Below are positions 33,436-42,276 of a stretch of 64,000 nucleotides of DNA, piece after piece. The notes under the pieces are model-generated. The model did no database searches and was not told the origin of the DNA. It saw only the letters and a program-made list of their open reading frames with translations. Source of the DNA: Chitinophaga sp. CF418 (GTDB lineage Bacteria > Bacteroidota > Bacteroidia > Chitinophagales > Chitinophagaceae); assembly GCF_900142925.1 (NCBI RefSeq), contig NZ_FRCN01000014.1:124001-188000 (forward strand). The letters are read 5' to 3'. Position 1 is the stretch's first letter; each line of letters starts with the position of its first letter. The position numbers were made by a program, and so were the translations under genes.

Positions 33436-35091
33436 CTATTCGGGCTCTCCAAGCACTTGGACGGCATTGGTAGGCGGCGGCACATAACCGGAAACATAGT
33501 AAGCCTGTACCCTATAAAAGGCAGAATCCATTGGCACCTGGATTGTGTTTACATCATTCCCCGGTAACGTTGCATATAAAGAATATTCGCCATCAAGAGT
33601 ATTTGAACGATACACCTTATATGTCAAAATCTTAGACGGCAATGCTTGATAGTGATAGTAGAGCGTTGCCGTTAGAACATCAGACACAACATCCATCCCG
33701 GAATCATTCAAATGTACATTATCCCCGACCTGGAGGGATGCCCTAATATTATCTGGATCACCAGGAGCCGCAATTGTACCAAAGCAATAAGCCAATCTAT
33801 TCCCGAACCTCCGAAGCTGATAGGCCGCCATTTGCGCCTGTTGAGCCTTACCAGCAACATCCAAATCACCACGCGGAAAAACAGAAATGTAAAAGATCTG
33901 CGCCCCAGCATTTATTGCAGCTGCATCGATAGCATTTAGATTAGCCTGCCACTCAGTCAATGGCACTACTCCGCCAGCCCCTTCAACATGGCTATCATCA
34001 CTGGTATTAACAACAATAATAACTGTATTGCCGTCATTTATAGCCTTCGTAATATTATGTAATGGATCAACATAGCTATTAGTTCCATCCGGCGCAAGCT
34101 GCCGAGAATTATACCCGGCCATACAATAATTAGTGATAACCGCATTAGGATAAAGTGTATTTAACTTACTAACCAATGTATGTCCTGAGCTCTGGAAAGA
34201 TCCGGCACCCTGGCTATCGCCTATTATTGCGATCTTAACGCCGGGGCCCGCAATATTGGTTGCATAATAAGAAAACCTCAAAGTACCGTGAACCGCTGAT
34301 AGATAAAACATATCATCAGCCATTGCCGCATATGGATTAGCCGCTAGTATTAAAGTTCCACTTGGATCTGTAGTAAGAATCTTACCACCCATGTTAGCCA
34401 ACGATGCAGACTTTAGCCCCGCAGTTGCACTTAGCGGCCCGGTCACCGAAACGCCAAAAGTTGAAACAGACATAATATCCGTTCCGTTAGAACCAAGCAT
34501 TAAACCATTTACGGCAGTAGGCCCGCCTCCTGCCCTAAATGTTTTGATGTAATTTTCGTCAGACGATTGCGTCACACCACGCTTTGCAACAAATGTCAGA
34601 CCTGCCGCCCCTGTGCCTGTATTTTCAATAATCGTCTGAAATTTAAGCGGGCTAAATCGGGTCGTATCATTGTTTATTACATGAAGAAGTGCGACAGGCG
34701 CAATAGTACCTATTCCCATTTTCCGAGCAACTGAAAAGTAGTCCGGACATGTCGTCCGGCCATTGAGCACTATGCCAGAATTGGGATCATCGGAAACAAC
34801 ATTGATCGTAAACGTCTTTACACTATCAAATGTTAGTGATTGCCCTGCGAGGTTGGCGGAAGTAGCCGCACCTATATTATTACGCAGATTCGCGTTAAGT
34901 ATGTTATACTTACCAGCTATAGAAGACACCCCCAACAAAGCTTTCTGCAACTGATCGGCTGTAACCTTCTCGGGCCGTTTGTCTCGGATATTCTCAATAA
35001 TATACTGATTAAGCGCCGTAGTGTCGACAAATTGAGCGCGGGACAATATAGACGCGAAAAGGAATAAGAATAAAAAAAAAGATTTCTTCAT
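33436..35091 (-). CDS. Secreted SGNH/GDSL hydrolase at the end of the tail operon
   Basis: A 551-residue protein with a clear Sec signal peptide (residues 1 to about 20, ending SRAQ). A fibre-like N-terminal part follows, with GIGTIAPVALLHV near 127-139, a pattern seen in Bacteroidota tail-fibre proteins. The SGNH domain has Ser293 in IIGDSQGAG and Asp457/His460 in GDNVHLND. A short beta-rich tail ends the chain. SGNH enzymes are esterases that deacetylate glycans. Position directly after the collar-domain fibre gene argues for a tail spike or receptor enzyme, yet the signal peptide argues for export. It is the last gene of the late operon. Confidence 0.7.
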   Translation of the reverse strand: MKKSFFLFLFLFASILSRAQFVDTTALNQYIIENIRDKRPEKVTADQLQKALLGVSSIAGKYNILNANLRNNIGAATSANLAGQSLTFDSVKTFTINVVSDDPNSGIVLNGRTTCPDYFSVARKMGIGTIAPVALLHVINNDTTRFSPLKFQTIIENTGTGAAGLTFVAKRGVTQSSDENYIKTFRAGGGPTAVNGLMLGSNGTDIMSVSTFGVSVTGPLSATAGLKSASLANMGGKILTTDPSGTLILAANPYAAMADDMFYLSAVHGTLRFSYYATNIAGPGVKIAIIGDSQGAGSFQSSGHTLVSKLNTLYPNAVITNYCMAGYNSRQLAPDGTNSYVDPLHNITKAINDGNTVIIVVNTSDDSHVEGAGGVVPLTEWQANLNAIDAAAINAGAQIFYISVFPRGDLDVAGKAQQAQMAAYQLRRFGNRLAYCFGTIAAPGDPDNIRASLQVGDNVHLNDSGMDVVSDVLTATLYYHYQALPSKILTYKVYRSNTLDGEYSLYATLPGNDVNTIQVPMDSAFYRVQAYYVSGYVPPPTNAVQVLGEPE

Positions 35092-36093
35092 TTAGTAACG
35101 CATTAAATTATATTTACCTATGTTTTTTACTATCGTTTCACTTGCAGTTCCGGCCTCGTCGAGCACAAGGCGACGTGCAAATTGCTGATCTTGTCCCGGT
35201 TCTATCCAGTAGTAACCACCGTTAGGGCTAGTACGATCCCCGGAATCTTTCGGGTATCCTCGCGGACTATACAATTGACCAAGATGGCTATGCTGCTTTA
35301 AAGCGTCGGCTTCATAACCGCCCGCAAAATTCCAGGCTCTATAAATATCAATGCCACGCCCACCATCCAACATACGCTCAAACATTCCGCGCTCATCAGG
35401 TAAATACATCCGTGTCCTATCCGGACTAAGGCCGAACAGCCCCCGCAAACTGGCATTCTGCAACCAGGTACTTTCGTCCACTACTTCCCGGCCAAAAGTC
35501 AAGGATTGTACATGTTCGTAGAGCCGCGGCACCTGAGAAACAATAACTTGGCTACCGTTCAACATAACGGTATTATTTAGCAGTTTACGACCCTTTATTT
35601 CCTCTCCGGCCCCATAGATACTATCTGATGCATACAGCACCCTCCAATAAGTTCCCATAGCCACCAAAGCCATATGTTCCCGGTTATGCATGTACATAAT
35701 AGCCCTATTCCCTACCGGTGTATTAAACCCCTGCCCCGTCACCTGGCTCTTTAAATAAGTAACCCCCATGTAACCAGCGTATCCAGATAAGGACACAATG
35801 GTATTAACCGGGAACGTTGTCACATCCCGCAACGTTATTGTTAATATAGTGTTAGCCGCCGCAGAAGCGACGATATGCTTACCAGCCGCCGTATTATCAA
35901 TAGTCGCATTACTACTAATCACCAATTCACCAGCCAATGCTGAGGACTGCCCAATATTCCGTTTAAGCCACTCAGTTCGATCTGCCAGCTGTTTCAACGG
36001 CACATTATCCTTTTCAGCAAACACGAGGTCCGTTTCTTCGAATTGATAAATCTTCTCAGGGTATTGACTTGCATCACCCGTATATAATCCCAT
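35092..36093 (-). CDS. Tail fibre protein with collar domain
   Basis: A 333-residue tail fibre. A helical N-terminal attachment part and a beta-rich shaft precede a phage tail-collar-like region near residues 235-275: YLPDERGMFERMLDGGRGID, then AWNFAGGYEADALKQHSH. In the family this region forms the fibre tip, and the fibre binds the host surface. Located after the I-like baseplate gene and a small tail protein, as host-recognition genes usually are. The start codon is one base after a spacer of six bases from the previous stop, giving tight coupling. Confidence 0.78.
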   Translation of the reverse strand: MGLYTGDASQYPEKIYQFEETDLVFAEKDNVPLKQLADRTEWLKRNIGQSSALAGELVISSNATIDNTAAGKHIVASAAANTILTITLRDVTTFPVNTIVSLSGYAGYMGVTYLKSQVTGQGFNTPVGNRAIMYMHNREHMALVAMGTYWRVLYASDSIYGAGEEIKGRKLLNNTVMLNGSQVIVSQVPRLYEHVQSLTFGREVVDESTWLQNASLRGLFGLSPDRTRMYLPDERGMFERMLDGGRGIDIYRAWNFAGGYEADALKQHSHLGQLYSPRGYPKDSGDRTSPNGGYYWIEPGQDQQFARRLVLDEAGTASETIVKNIGKYNLMRY

Positions 36094-36099
36094 AGTATA

Positions 36100-36540
36100 T
36101 TAGTTTACTGTGATTGTCCAAGAGCCGACTAAACGAATCGCAGATGTTTTGACAATTTCACCTGCTCTAACCTTTCGAGCGCATAACACGTTTGCAGCAT
36201 TAAGCAATCCAAGCTCGCGGATCGTAATACCATTTCCCTCAGAATTTAATATGTCGAAATTAAACTGCACACTTTGAGCATCTGGATACGTCGCGCCCCC
36301 GACAGCCTTTTTAAACATATTAGCTAAGGTCGAATCTCCTAATGCAGCATCAGCACCATTTGTACCTACTCCTATCTGCGTTATCGCGTGTCCTTCAGTA
36401 TCGCCGCCCAACAACTTTGCGATATTGGTTTTCCCCAGGTTTACCACCAGGTTATTTTCTTGAATGGTATCAATAAGGCGGTCATTCTCGTAAATCAGCA
36501 CCCTTACGGCACCAGTAGCTTTAATGTCACTATTAATCAT
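36100..36540 (-). CDS. Putative tail fibre-associated protein
   Basis: A 146-residue protein, probably all-beta, with VRVLIYENDRLIDTIQENNL near the N-terminus and GITIRELGLLNA near residues 108-119. The latter resembles a motif in phage fibre-attachment (gpH-like) proteins. No exact family is named. It lies between the I-like and collar-domain genes with 2-bp and 6-bp gaps, so it is almost certainly a baseplate-distal or fibre-adaptor component. Confidence 0.6.
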   Translation of the reverse strand: MINSDIKATGAVRVLIYENDRLIDTIQENNLVVNLGKTNIAKLLGGDTEGHAITQIGVGTNGADAALGDSTLANMFKKAVGGATYPDAQSVQFNFDILNSEGNGITIRELGLLNAANVLCARKVRAGEIVKTSAIRLVGSWTITVN

Positions 36541-36542
36541 TC

Positions 36543-37190
36543 TTAAATAATTGTAAGTGTAAGTGTATCCGTATCACGGCTATAGTTCCGCGACCCGTTT
36601 CTGAAAACCTTCCCGTTGTGCAGGAATGACCCACCGGCGGAAATAATATCTATATCCTCAATAGCCTGTGCATCTGTCTCGCTGTCTGTGAGGGTAACCG
36701 TATCGCCACCCACGGTAATTGTATAACTAACATCAATTAGGTGACTACGGGCATTTTTGTACTCGTTAACCATCTTAACCAAATCGTCAACCTCTGCATT
36801 CCCCAGCGCCCTTTCCCCCAGATCAATCGTTATTCGAAAATTAGCCCAATGCCCCGCCACGCCTTCCTCTAACAAGGCATCACCGAAACCAATGGCAACG
36901 AGCGCCTGACGAATAGCCCAGGGCGTACCTTTGTACCGGTGCAATTCGATGGACTGCTTTATGATTTCTCTCTGCTGCTGTTCCGTCTCCGCCAAACGAA
37001 ACCCTTTATAACCTAATACATCGAACTGCTGCGCCAAATAGGGGATTGCCGCTGAACTGACATTATCAATAAAGTAAACTAACATTGCGTCCAACTGGAT
37101 CTGGCTAAAACGCTTCTTTATAGCAAGATCAAAAGCACGTATATGATCTAAATGCGCAACGCTATCCGCTAATACACTCCCTTTACTCAT
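36543..37190 (-). CDS. Baseplate/tail protein I (P2 gpI-like)
   Basis: A 215-residue homologue of P2 tail protein I, which sits at the baseplate edge and links fibres. The typical segment is present: DAMLVYFIDNVSSAAIPYLA, then ELHRYKGTPWAIRQALVAIG (about residues 75-95). It overlaps the end of the J gene by 8 bp, indicating translational coupling. Confidence 0.85.
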   Translation of the reverse strand: MSKGSVLADSVAHLDHIRAFDLAIKKRFSQIQLDAMLVYFIDNVSSAAIPYLAQQFDVLGYKGFRLAETEQQQREIIKQSIELHRYKGTPWAIRQALVAIGFGDALLEEGVAGHWANFRITIDLGERALGNAEVDDLVKMVNEYKNARSHLIDVSYTITVGGDTVTLTDSETDAQAIEDIDIISAGGSFLHNGKVFRNGSRNYSRDTDTLTLTII

Positions 37191-38286
37191 CGTGCGTCCC
37201 CATTATTGAAACTGTTATACCTGTACATTTTGTGTACACTTCCTCAGAGACTACAATGTCAGAGGCAGGGCTAACAACATCGGCGTTATATGTCCCCTCT
37301 ACCATTGATAAAGATTGAAGCCTTGCCTTAACAACATCTATCCCCATACGGCTCTTTCTTGCATCCACCCAAGCCTGCAATGCAGCCTGCGCCTGCACAT
37401 CTATCCCAAGATTTACAGCATTAGTAAGCACAGTCAACTCCACATTGATTGCATATTCTTGTACCGTTGGGCTATCAACCACCACAGTATCAGTTAAGGG
37501 CCGTATTTTTTCACTGTTACAAATTGCATACACCTGATCCAAAAGCGCCTCAGTTGGCAAAGCGCCACCATTAAGCAACGGATAAATATTCACCTGACCA
37601 GGAACGGGGGAAGTAACCGCAACATCGGCAATGGAAGATGATGCAGATTTAGCAAAGAATTTATATGCGTCTTTAGGCCCCGCAACACTAAACGAAGAGG
37701 GGGCAAGCTCAATACGCTCCCGCAACTTATCATCCGTTTCCTGATCGGCCCCACCTGACGACAGATCTATATTCTGAACGCCCATCAAATAAGGTTTGGG
37801 GTCAAGTATGATGTTTATAGTATTCAACCCATACCCATTACCAACCAAGCCGGCAGAAGCGCAGGCAGCGCTTACCGTGGCAGCATAAGTACCAGGAGAC
37901 ACAACAACAGCCTCCATTGTTTCAAACATCGCCTTGCCGTCCGTACTTTGGACCCGCAACCCTTGCGGGATAGTAATACCCGTATGTCCCGCAATAATTT
38001 GAAACTGAAGCGAAACAAGCGCCCGAGAAGCTGGCAACCTATTTACGCCTACCAACCGCCCAAGCTCTTCCAGGGCTACGCCACGAGAAAATCGCACAAG
38101 GCTAAGCCGCGCCGCATCGTTTACGGCTGCTCTCAAAACCCCCTCACGATACGCGAATGCATTTATTAAAAGCATTTCAACGTCAGCAGGCGCAATTTGT
38201 CGGTTTAGCTCTTCCTCTAGCACCGCCTTCAGCTCAGCAACCGCCGCCGCTGGATCTTCAGAAATAAACTGTATTAAGTCAGCCAT
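37183..38286 (-). CDS. Baseplate protein J (P2 gpJ / gp47-like)
   Basis: A 367-residue baseplate wedge component. The family pattern includes RFSRGVALEELGRLVGVNR (about residues 67-85), IDLSSGGADQETDDKLRERI and a C-terminal half with VQEYAINVELTVL. Length and position between W and I match P2-type baseplates. Confidence 0.88.
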   Translation of the reverse strand: MADLIQFISEDPAAAVAELKAVLEEELNRQIAPADVEMLLINAFAYREGVLRAAVNDAARLSLVRFSRGVALEELGRLVGVNRLPASRALVSLQFQIIAGHTGITIPQGLRVQSTDGKAMFETMEAVVVSPGTYAATVSAACASAGLVGNGYGLNTINIILDPKPYLMGVQNIDLSSGGADQETDDKLRERIELAPSSFSVAGPKDAYKFFAKSASSSIADVAVTSPVPGQVNIYPLLNGGALPTEALLDQVYAICNSEKIRPLTDTVVVDSPTVQEYAINVELTVLTNAVNLGIDVQAQAALQAWVDARKSRMGIDVVKARLQSLSMVEGTYNADVVSPASDIVVSEEVYTKCTGITVSIMGTHDE

Positions 38287-38297
38287 TAAATATTAAA

Positions 38298-39320
38298 TTA
38301 TTGTCGCTTCACTGTTAACTCGCCACTCATTTCATCAGTAAATACCGGCCCTATCACTTTCCCAATAATCAGCTCCCCTTCGAACCCATCAACATTTGAA
38401 ACGCCTACGAGCCTATATTGAACGCCAGTAGCGTCCGTGTCAAATTCCTCACTAAATTCATCAGAGAAAACCGGCTCCCCAATCCCATCAATCCATTCAA
38501 TCCCCCATGAAGCATGCGCACCCCAATTATCTTGCACCCACGCAAGCAATGCCCCAGGCGTTACCAGATCATCAGGGGCAACAGGGGCGGCATCTTCGCC
38601 GTTTACCTTAAATGACACTGAATATGCTTCCCCCGGGCCGAGATCCGGCAGAATCGCGTAAAACGTAGTTATTGGGAGAACAGATATTGCAAGCGTTGTG
38701 GGAGGCTTCACACCCGCGGCTTTCATATACATCACAAAACGATCTGCCAGCATGTTCCAACGCCCATAGAATCCCCAATTTGTCTGCGCCCAGGAAAAAA
38801 GTTCCTGCACAGATGCATACCCATTAGGCCGTGGTAAAGGGGCCACCTGTGCCCCACTCTTAATAAAGGCAATCTGATAGGGATACCCTTTAGGGTTAGG
38901 CGGATAATAAGCCTGTAATATTATTTCTTGGTCATCGGTAGATGAGGTTACCCCCACCTTAAGATCTAGGATAAGGCGGTCTATTAACTCTTCATCAACT
39001 AAAGAATAGGTTATTTCAAACACAGGGTTATACTCGCTCTTCATGTAGTGGCTCACATTCTTAACCTTTACACGCGTCTCCCAAATAGCAATCGCTTCCA
39101 CTATTGCCCGCTTCATGTTAGGGACACCCGTAACCTCTGGAATGTCTATATACTCATAAATATCACATCCGAAATCCGGCCGCAAAGGATCTGTGCCCTT
39201 GCTTGTTGTTAAGATAATACCCAGGCACTGACGAATGGACGCCAGCCCCTCAACTAAAACCCCATAGCCAAGCGTAGAAAGCCCCCAAACCGGATTATCT
39301 ATAGTGTTAATGTCTGCCAT
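38298..39320 (-). CDS. Baseplate protein W (gp25-like) with long C-terminal extension
   Basis: The first 120 residues are the GPW/gp25 fold (LRPDFGCDIYEYIDIP; WETRVKVKNVSHY), a lysozyme-like baseplate wedge protein. The usual length is near 110-140, but this chain is 340 residues. The extra C-terminal 220 residues contain two copies of a W-rich motif (VQELFSWAQTNWGFYGRW and PGALLAWVQDNWGAHASW) separated by beta-rich sequence. The extension could bind fibres or decorate the baseplate. The ATG at 39320 (MADINTIDNP) is chosen; nine further in-frame codons upstream are possible. Confidence 0.8.
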   Translation of the reverse strand: MADINTIDNPVWGLSTLGYGVLVEGLASIRQCLGIILTTSKGTDPLRPDFGCDIYEYIDIPEVTGVPNMKRAIVEAIAIWETRVKVKNVSHYMKSEYNPVFEITYSLVDEELIDRLILDLKVGVTSSTDDQEIILQAYYPPNPKGYPYQIAFIKSGAQVAPLPRPNGYASVQELFSWAQTNWGFYGRWNMLADRFVMYMKAAGVKPPTTLAISVLPITTFYAILPDLGPGEAYSVSFKVNGEDAAPVAPDDLVTPGALLAWVQDNWGAHASWGIEWIDGIGEPVFSDEFSEEFDTDATGVQYRLVGVSNVDGFEGELIIGKVIGPVFTDEMSGELTVKRQ

Positions 39321-39368
39321 CGCCGCCAAATATGACCACGATGGCATTTTTTTTATAAACAGTAAATG

Positions 39369-40085
39369 TTATGGGACAGCAGGACCCGAAATTCCGGGAC
39401 CGGTTTGCACACCGCTATGCTTGTGCAACGCCAAATCTATTCCCCCGGCTGACACCTTCGCCGCACTGACCTCTCCGGTAACCGACATATTACCACCTGC
39501 CGTAATAGCCCCGCCTCCGGACGTAGCAATTGACGCGGCAGTCAATGCGCCCATTACAGTTACAGCCCCTTCTAATGTGATTAAAGGCGCTGAAATCGTC
39601 GCCTTTACTGTGGCACTAACCTCCACCTCAGGAGCCGAAATAACAGCCTTAATTGCCGCTTTAGCGTCAAGGGAGGACCCCGCATCAACCAACACACTCC
39701 CGGAAGTCTTAACCTCAGCCCTCCCCTTAACATCTACAGTTAGGGAATGCGCCACTTTATCATACTCTATTACAGTCCCGTCAGAAAATTTTTTCCGGAA
39801 CTTACCATCAGCCTCCCCACTATCCGGCGCATCCTCATCAGATGGTATTGCACCCAACACAATCCCTTCGTCACAATCATGAAGCATTAAACAGACAACA
39901 TGTTCGTTTATTTCCAGGGGCCAACTTTCTTTATCAGTTTTTGACTTTCTCACCAGGACCGGCATGAAGTCAGTCACGAAATCATCATCATCATTAAAGG
40001 TAACTTTCACGTAACCCGGCTCTGAATTATCAGACACAAGCCCATACTTTAGAATAGGATATTGTTTATTCTTATCTTCCATCAT
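39369..40085 (-). CDS. Baseplate spike protein V
   Basis: A 238-residue homologue of P2 gpV, the membrane-piercing needle. An OB-like N-terminal domain (about residues 12-85) is followed by a repetitive beta-helix (VSATVKATISAPLITLEGAV...) and the C-terminal tip motif LHKHSGVQTG, whose HxH binds an iron ion in P2-type spikes. It overlaps gene D by 4 bp (ATGA). Confidence 0.9.
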   Translation of the reverse strand: MMEDKNKQYPILKYGLVSDNSEPGYVKVTFNDDDDFVTDFMPVLVRKSKTDKESWPLEINEHVVCLMLHDCDEGIVLGAIPSDEDAPDSGEADGKFRKKFSDGTVIEYDKVAHSLTVDVKGRAEVKTSGSVLVDAGSSLDAKAAIKAVISAPEVEVSATVKATISAPLITLEGAVTVMGALTAASIATSGGGAITAGGNMSVTGEVSAAKVSAGGIDLALHKHSGVQTGPGISGPAVP

Positions 40086-41101
40086 TTGTAATTATTCTGA
40101 TCAATCAATCCCACCCTTTTTATTGTTGCAGACGTAGAATAGCCCCCGTCCCTACTAACATTATGGGTACTTTCATTTACATAATACTTGCCAGAATACA
40201 CGCCGATACCATTCAACTGTATACTAGCCCCCGCCACAAGAAACGGATTGCCCTGGACCTCTATACTGCCCTGCTGCTGCATGCTATTAAACTGATACAT
40301 TGCCGCTTTTGCAATAGCCTCCGCCTGCTGGTCATTTTCTACGCGCCGCCGTAACACTAACGTATCAGCCTTTACACCAGAAAATGCAGCATCACTTTCT
40401 TTTGCGGAATAAATAATTGTAGTTTTTTTTCGGGGATGGTGATACTTTATATCAACCGCCTGAAAGGTTTGCGAAGTTCTATCATCTATATCCGCACTTA
40501 TTAACTCGTTCTTATTAATGGTCAACGCGGCGTCTTTCCCTTCAAGCTCATACATATTAGTAAATGTAAGTATACTATCTCTTATAGAAAATGTATACCC
40601 ATAGGCATCAGCCAATTCCTGCAAAAAATGCAGATCTGTTTTTTTGTATTGGCTTTTTCGTTCAATCCGGATCTCAGGAATATCCCCCTGTAAGATCAAC
40701 CCCTGGTCCTTAGCAATGACATTAGCAATCTCTCGCAATGTTTTTTGCTCATGAGGGATAAATTTTGTAGTCCGAATATTACTAGTAATACCGGCAGCTA
40801 TAGCCCGAATAGTCACAATATCACCATCCGGGCCAACTCTTAACGTGGTCCCGTCTATCGTAAATGTTCCACACTTTAAAACATTACCCTTAAACGTAAT
40901 CGTGACAGACAATTTATCCCCTTTGGCGGGGTGCCATGCAAATTGCCAAAGCCCTGAAGAATCTTCCAAAGCTATATCCAGCGTGTCCGCCTCTCCGGAC
41001 GTACGATCTGAATAGGTTATTGCCAGCACATACGGGAGAATGCTACCCGAAATATTTTTACCATTGTAGATTACTTCGTAAACGGCTTTAGCTACTTGCA
41101 T
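40082..41101 (-). CDS. Baseplate hub / late control protein D
   Basis: A 339-residue protein of the P2 gpD family, forming the hub that holds the spike. Visible family segments are SGEADTLDIALEDSSGLWQF (about residues 33-52), DLHFLQELADAYGYTFSIRD (about 160-180) and SGKYYVNESTHNVSRDGGYS near the C-terminus. The ATG at 41101 (MQVAKAVYEV) is preferred to one ten codons earlier. In P2 its original name reflects late control, but the hub role is structural. Confidence 0.88.
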   Translation of the reverse strand: MQVAKAVYEVIYNGKNISGSILPYVLAITYSDRTSGEADTLDIALEDSSGLWQFAWHPAKGDKLSVTITFKGNVLKCGTFTIDGTTLRVGPDGDIVTIRAIAAGITSNIRTTKFIPHEQKTLREIANVIAKDQGLILQGDIPEIRIERKSQYKKTDLHFLQELADAYGYTFSIRDSILTFTNMYELEGKDAALTINKNELISADIDDRTSQTFQAVDIKYHHPRKKTTIIYSAKESDAAFSGVKADTLVLRRRVENDQQAEAIAKAAMYQFNSMQQQGSIEVQGNPFLVAGASIQLNGIGVYSGKYYVNESTHNVSRDGGYSTSATIKRVGLIDQNNYK

Positions 41102-41152
41102 AGCCCGCAAGTAACCGACAGGGGGGACCAAAAAATAAACAAAAAATTGCGC

Positions 41153-41377
41153 CTATTGCTTCCAGGGCACCGACTGCTCTAAAGAGGTCTTAACCTCTAC
41201 TTTCTCAATAATAGGAACATTCACAATAACGCCCTGAGGGAAAACGTCGTAAAAAGGAATATCAGGATTAGCCGCAATCAAATCTCCCATCTTAAAGGGA
41301 TCACCGTAACGGGCGGTAGCAATACTATCCCAACGCTCACCACCAATAGTAGTATATTGTCTAATATTATCAGGCAT
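41153..41377 (-). CDS. Tail protein X (LysM-like)
   Basis: A 74-residue homologue of P2 gpX with a LysM-like fold: IRQYTTIGGERWDSIATARYG and ANPDIPFYDVFPQGVIVNVP. It is a small baseplate or tail-completion component. The ATG at 41377 overlaps the end of the U gene by 8 bp and is preferred to one seven codons earlier. Confidence 0.85.
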   Translation of the reverse strand: MPDNIRQYTTIGGERWDSIATARYGDPFKMGDLIAANPDIPFYDVFPQGVIVNVPIIEKVEVKTSLEQSVPWKQ

Positions 41378-42221
41378 TTTGTCTAAGCATTGACACATTA
41401 ACTAATGGCTGCGCCGCGGCCTTTAAATTACGCGCACATGCCTTAAAGATTTGGTTCTGCGCAGATAACTGGCCATGCTGGCTATTTCTAACCACATTGG
41501 TAAAACTCACTTCCGCATTAAGAACCTGCTGAGCGCGATACTTTAAATCAGGTTTCCCACTCGCACAACTCGCAGGATCATCACAACGGGTAACAATATC
41601 CTGCGCCGCCGCCTTACTATCAGAAAGATGCTGCAATATGGTATACCTATTTGCAGGGATGAACATACCGCCACCCACCGTCACCATTTTATCAATTGCC
41701 GCTGCATGGTTTTCTATCGTAGAAACAAGCCCAGTAACAGCACTAGCGCAGGTGCTTGCATTAGCCTTCCTCTTTACTACTGGCTTCTTATTCCCTACGC
41801 TGTCAGCGCTTTTTATCCGGGCTTCCTGCTGCTGCTGCAACTTGTCATCAACAACATACTCCCTTAATGAAATATTCACCAATAGAGAAAGCATATTCCC
41901 CTGCGGATCTGCAAACTCAATAAAATCCTGAATTTGAGTAATATAAAACTCACCCACAACGTCCCCATTCCCATAAATAAACGTTAAAACGTCTCCATTT
42001 TCCTTTGCCTGCCGCATAGCATCTAACTGCTCTTTTGGCTTACAAAAGTTCATATGAAGGCGAACAGACAAGGAAATTTCATCCAGGTCATCCCCCGTTT
42101 TTTGTGAACGAGGCTTACCGTCAATAAGAGGATGCATTGCATAAACCGCCTGAGAATTTCGGCCATACTCAGTAGGGGCAAATAAATTTTGAAAAACGAA
42201 TGATCCTAACTGTGCGTACAT
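41370..42221 (-). CDS. Tail protein U (P2 gpU-like) with extra C-terminal domain
   Basis: The first 130 residues match P2 gpU, a tail terminator/completion protein (LGSFVFQNLFAPTEYGRN; DEISLSVRLHMNF; GEFYITQIQDFIEFADPQG). P2 gpU is about 160 residues, whereas this chain has 283. The added part is helical, with a cluster of cysteines (ASTCASAVTG, RCDDPASCASG, FKACARN). The order U-X-D follows P2. Confidence 0.82.
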   Translation of the reverse strand: MYAQLGSFVFQNLFAPTEYGRNSQAVYAMHPLIDGKPRSQKTGDDLDEISLSVRLHMNFCKPKEQLDAMRQAKENGDVLTFIYGNGDVVGEFYITQIQDFIEFADPQGNMLSLLVNISLREYVVDDKLQQQQEARIKSADSVGNKKPVVKRKANASTCASAVTGLVSTIENHAAAIDKMVTVGGGMFIPANRYTILQHLSDSKAAAQDIVTRCDDPASCASGKPDLKYRAQQVLNAEVSFTNVVRNSQHGQLSAQNQIFKACARNLKAAAQPLVNVSMLRQNA

Positions 42222-42276
42222 TAACTTTTACTTTAATTTATCTCTCTCTTTTACCACAACTTAATAGCTATTAACA

